Below are positions 61,114-64,000 of a stretch of DNA of 64,000 nt, piece after piece. Both the position numbers and the translations under genes were made by a program. Positions within the stretch are counted from its first letter, which is position 1. Each line of letters opens with the position of its first letter. The notes under the pieces were generated by a model. That model ran no database searches, was not told the DNA's origin, and worked only from the letters and a program-made list of their open reading frames with translations. This DNA is from Photobacterium ganghwense (GTDB lineage: Bacteria > Pseudomonadota > Gammaproteobacteria > Enterobacterales > Vibrionaceae): NCBI RefSeq assembly GCF_003025595.1, contig NZ_PYMI01000001.1, positions 248,001 through 312,000 of the forward strand, written 5' to 3'.

Positions 61114-63495
61114 TTAAAAACGTGTCATGCGAAGTGCCGACCAGGGAACCTGATCATGGGCACGCTTACATAACATCAATGATTCAAATAAGTTTTTCTT
61201 CAAGTTTAGGAAAAAATAAAATCCGGCAATGTCTTTACTGCTGTGCTTTTCCAGCACGATATGCTCAAAATACTGATCCAACCGATGTTCCAGTTCATGA
61301 TAATCCTGCCGGAGATCTTCCGATTCATGTGGTGGTGGATCCCTCTTCTCCGGTGCGGCCATCAGAGATTTAGCGACCGCCGGTAAAATTTGGTCCCGGT
61401 GTTTTTTCTGTGCATTAAGCACAATTTCGTTGTCGCTCAGCTTTGACTTGCCCCGATCCAGCATTAATAAATGATGCTGAAATACCTCACACGCAGCGAT
61501 AAACGCTGCCATGTCCTGCTGATCGATATCGGGAAACGACTTTGTCGGTACTTTCTGGCTCCAGACCTTCATTTTACCCAGTGTGGCCTGCATGGTGACC
61601 CGATGCCACCGACGCAGAATACGATCCCGAATTGTCAGCTTTGGCTTTTGCATCAGCCGGAATAAGCGATAGCAGTGGCGGAAAAAACGTTCGCGGAAAA
61701 TCAGCATCAGCGCTTCGGGGCGGCTGGTAAACGGCAGGTAATGCGACAAAATTACCGTGAACGTAATGAGATAAAACATCGTCACTATGGTGATGGTGAT
61801 ATTGAAGTTGTACACCATGGTGTTGTTGATACCGATCGTGAACATCCCAAGCAGGAAGAAGATCGTGACCGGCCCTTTCAGCAGGTAGAAACCAATAAAT
61901 GTATACAGAAAAATGAATACGGCCAGTTCTGAGCCTATGGTCAGCTGTGGCAGGATAAAAACATAGGAAGGCACAGAAAACGCAAACCCGAGGGTAAACA
62001 GAATCAGCAGCAGCACCGGGTGTATCGGCATATAAGACAGCAGCGAAACCAGCAAGGCGCTGTATATCACCACATTGTATCCACCTGGTGGATTGAAATT
62101 GATCCAGAATGCGGCGGCCAGCCAGTAGGTCAGCAGTACCTTTATCGAAGTTTTGGCATTTTCAGCATCCCACCAGCGGAAGTCAGGTGTGGCGGCAGGC
62201 GTTGGCAGATCCAACCCTAATCCGCCCGTCACCGAATCAATACTGCTGATGCAGGTGCGCAACTGACACAGTTTTTCCTGAAGCTGACCAAGCAGATAAT
62301 TCAGCGTGATCGCTTCGCCACGATAGAGATGGCTCGCCTGTTTCAGTACATCACCATCACACTCTATCGGTTCAAGTGCCACAAGTGGATACACTTCTTT
62401 GCTCTCCCACGCCTCCGGCAAGCTGGCAAACAGCGCCGTAATCTCTTCACAGCGGGCAGAAAAATCGCGGATATAATGCTCCGGGTGCCCCCCGGCGCGG
62501 GGATGCTGTCTGGCAGCCATCGCGAGCAAATCTGTGATTTGGCTGAATAACGCCTGAGCACCGTCCCATTCCGTTTTATAGGCAGAAATTTCACTGCAAT
62601 CGGCATTCAGGGTCTGATACCGGGTATCAAAGGCTTTCTGAGCGGCAAACATCGCTTGTGTTAATGCCATTAAATCTGTGTGAGAAGCGTTTTTATCTGC
62701 TTCCGGCGAGATATGAGTCTGAGTCTGCGGAGCACTCCCTGAACCTGCATCGGAAACAATTCGCTCGGTATCCGTGCTGCGACTCTTATCGGTCTGAAAT
62801 TCCGCCGCTTGGCTTTTGTCCGCCATGTGGCTAACCGTTTCTGATGACAGGGATTCCGGCGGTTGGCAGATAGCATCAAATAACCCTTTCTGCACCGCGG
62901 CCAGTGCGTCAGCCATCTGATGCAAGTTTTGCTCTACCCGGGGTGGAAACAAAAAGATCCCAATCAGGGTGTACACCACCACACCAAACACAGTCATATA
63001 AATACGTTCGATGCCGTAAAGAAACGCGCCCTGTGCATCACCACCGTGATACATCATCAGCGTGGTGACCCCGGTGAGCATGAACAAGGTGGGATCATTG
63101 AGATAGGCAGAGCGGATATAGAAAACCACTGTCACGACCAGCGACACCACCAGCAGATACAGCATGCGGTCTTGCGCGAACATGCCCACCAGCACCAGTC
63201 CGATAAAGCCACCGAGCAGAGTGCCTAGAACCCGCAATGTCCCCTTCGCCAGCGATTCACGCCGACTGCCAGTTGATGCAATCAACATGACTGTCGTGGC
63301 TGCTGTTGACGGGTTACTCCAGCCCATCGCCATGGGGAACAAGTAGGCAAATGTCAGGCTGACCGCCACACGGAAGGCAAATTTGAACTTATCGCTCAGA
63401 CAAAAAGGGATCAGCCACGTAGATGGCCGGGTCATCACAATTTCTGATTCGGCTGAGTTGCTGCCTTCTGTACTGGACAAGTGCGGCTCCCTCAT
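61114..63495 (-). CDS. FUSC/AaeB-like efflux pump, inner membrane
   Basis: A 793-residue protein with the duplicated FUSC layout: five or six N-terminal helices (FAFRVAVSLTFAYLFPMAMGW to YMTVFGVVVYTLIGIFLFPP), a large cytoplasmic region with a low-complexity Ser/Thr/Asp stretch (about residues 205-265), a second membrane block and a C-terminal soluble part. AaeB-type pumps export p-hydroxybenzoic acid and other aromatic acids; here the substrate is unknown. It is the first gene of the six-gene minus-strand operon. The ATG choice (63495, or MTRPSTW at about 63435) is uncertain. Confidence 0.9.
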   Translation of the reverse strand: MREPHLSSTEGSNSAESEIVMTRPSTWLIPFCLSDKFKFAFRVAVSLTFAYLFPMAMGWSNPSTAATTVMLIASTGSRRESLAKGTLRVLGTLLGGFIGLVLVGMFAQDRMLYLLVVSLVVTVVFYIRSAYLNDPTLFMLTGVTTLMMYHGGDAQGAFLYGIERIYMTVFGVVVYTLIGIFLFPPRVEQNLHQMADALAAVQKGLFDAICQPPESLSSETVSHMADKSQAAEFQTDKSRSTDTERIVSDAGSGSAPQTQTHISPEADKNASHTDLMALTQAMFAAQKAFDTRYQTLNADCSEISAYKTEWDGAQALFSQITDLLAMAARQHPRAGGHPEHYIRDFSARCEEITALFASLPEAWESKEVYPLVALEPIECDGDVLKQASHLYRGEAITLNYLLGQLQEKLCQLRTCISSIDSVTGGLGLDLPTPAATPDFRWWDAENAKTSIKVLLTYWLAAAFWINFNPPGGYNVVIYSALLVSLLSYMPIHPVLLLILFTLGFAFSVPSYVFILPQLTIGSELAVFIFLYTFIGFYLLKGPVTIFFLLGMFTIGINNTMVYNFNITITIVTMFYLITFTVILSHYLPFTSRPEALMLIFRERFFRHCYRLFRLMQKPKLTIRDRILRRWHRVTMQATLGKMKVWSQKVPTKSFPDIDQQDMAAFIAACEVFQHHLLMLDRGKSKLSDNEIVLNAQKKHRDQILPAVAKSLMAAPEKRDPPPHESEDLRQDYHELEHRLDQYFEHIVLEKHSSKDIAGFYFFLNLKKNLFESLMLCKRAHDQVPWSALRMTRF

Positions 63496-63526
63496 GTGAA
63501 CGACAACGCGCTGGGCTTAGGCTTAG

Positions 63527-63571
63527 GCCTGTGAAATTAAAGTCTGTGAAACTCAAATCTATAAAACTCAG
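63527..63571. repeat. 15-bp tandem repeat upstream of the efflux operon
   Basis: Three degenerate copies of a GYCTGTGAAACTCAA-like unit at 63527, 63542 and 63557. It ends the short leader upstream of the FUSC gene, so it may lie in the promoter region. Confidence 0.6.
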
Positions 63572-63742
63572 GCACTCTGGATACTGCGGATCGAAATACA
63601 TACATAGTTCTGCGCTGACAAAGCTTCCTGGCGGTTCCCCGTCGGCGCATGACGATGAAAGTTAGTTTTCTTTAACCATAGAAATAATATGCGCTTTTTG
63701 AAAAATTTTTGTGCTGAACCTTAAACAAATTCGTTTCAGTAT

Positions 63743-63775
63743 AAAAAAGACCCCGAAACTTTCGCTTCGGGGTCT
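63743..63775 (-). terminator. Terminator for a gene beyond the right edge
   Basis: On the minus strand a perfect AGACCCCGAA-GCGAAAGT-TTCGGGGTCT hairpin is followed by six T. It should end a leftward transcript that enters from beyond 64000. Confidence 0.8.
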
Positions 63776-64000
63776 GTCGGAAGTGTCCTTACAATGAGCA
63801 AGGCTATCGCTGAGGTCTGTATACCGGTTTGTCTCTAACCTTAGTAGAACTAACCCTGTGGAACATTTGTGCCAGACATTAGGTCGAAAAATGGTTGGCT
63901 TAATTCGTTGCCACTCAGGCTGTGCTCCCGTGCTATGTTATTGAGCTGTGATCTTGTATCTATGCCCGTAGCTATGCTTGAATCTATGCTCGATTCTATG
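63776..64000. other. Non-coding right edge with a 12-bp tandem repeat
   Basis: No frame is convincing. From 63958 to the window end there are three and a half copies of an ATCTATGCYCGA-like 12-bp unit (63958, 63970, 63982, 63994), which may continue beyond the edge. Confidence 0.55.

Noticed and set aside
1..64000. CRISPR arrays, tRNA, rRNA and complete insertion sequences
   Set aside because: No regularly spaced repeats of CRISPR size, no cloverleaf genes next to the integrase, no rRNA-like sequence and no transposase gene were seen.

Overview
The window looks like one end of a lambda-like prophage, followed by a small accessory region and then a chromosomal backbone of a marine gammaproteobacterium, most likely Vibrionaceae (Vibrio, Photobacterium, Grimontia or Salinivibrio; I cannot fix the genus from sequence alone). 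The family is suggested by a 481-residue GAPDH with a long N-terminal extension, the kbl-tdh pair, divergent ppsA/ppsR and fruBKA/fruR loci, and two short cold-shock proteins. In V. cholerae many of these genes lie on chromosome II, so a secondary chromosome is plausible.

1-19,980 is the right-hand part of a prophage whose structural genes continue off the left edge. Read leftward (minus strand) from the immunity region: cro-like, YmfL/CII-like, replication protein with internal iterons (13.26-14.25 kb), small genes, an AAA ATPase, a DUF968 protein, a cargo block, a gene in the position of lambda Q followed by a terminator, a lysis cassette (holin, SAR endolysin, overlapping spanins), then small and large terminase and gpW. 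Read rightward: CI repressor, DUF2303/YfdQ, an exonuclease, excisionase and tyrosine integrase. The cargo block (5.3-10.2 kb) is the oddest part of the phage: hflK-hflC-nhaA with 4-nt overlaps, divergent from a 49-aa ORF and a hemolysin III/PAQR membrane protein. These are usually chromosomal membrane-homeostasis genes, and here they lie between replication and late-control genes of a phage.

19,980-31,500 is accessory: a coiled-coil membrane protein next to the integrase, a two-gene nuclease + zinc-hook SMC-like ATPase module that looks like a Lamassu-type defence system and is flanked by degenerate ~60-bp direct repeats, an SOS-controlled umuDC/SRAP cluster sharing one LexA box, two opposite cold-shock genes separated by ~740 bp of AT-rich DNA, and small exported or membrane proteins.

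31,500-64,000 is backbone metabolism and transport: threonine catabolism (kbl-tdh with a divergent LysR), maltodextrin glucosidase, a hybrid histidine kinase, GAPDH, a peptide deformylase paralogue, PEP synthase and its regulatory kinase, a lipoprotein, the fructose PTS operon fruBKA with divergent fruR and three clear Cra/FruR operators, a pair of membrane GTPases, and a six-gene operon that combines an AaeB/FUSC-type efflux pump with an ion channel and an AI-2E family transporter.

A recurrent curiosity is short degenerate tandem repeats with periods of 12-15 bp: two inside the histidine kinase gene, where they lengthen the sensor and DHp domains, one in a FruA linker, and three in intergenic DNA. 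No rRNA, tRNA or CRISPR array was seen.
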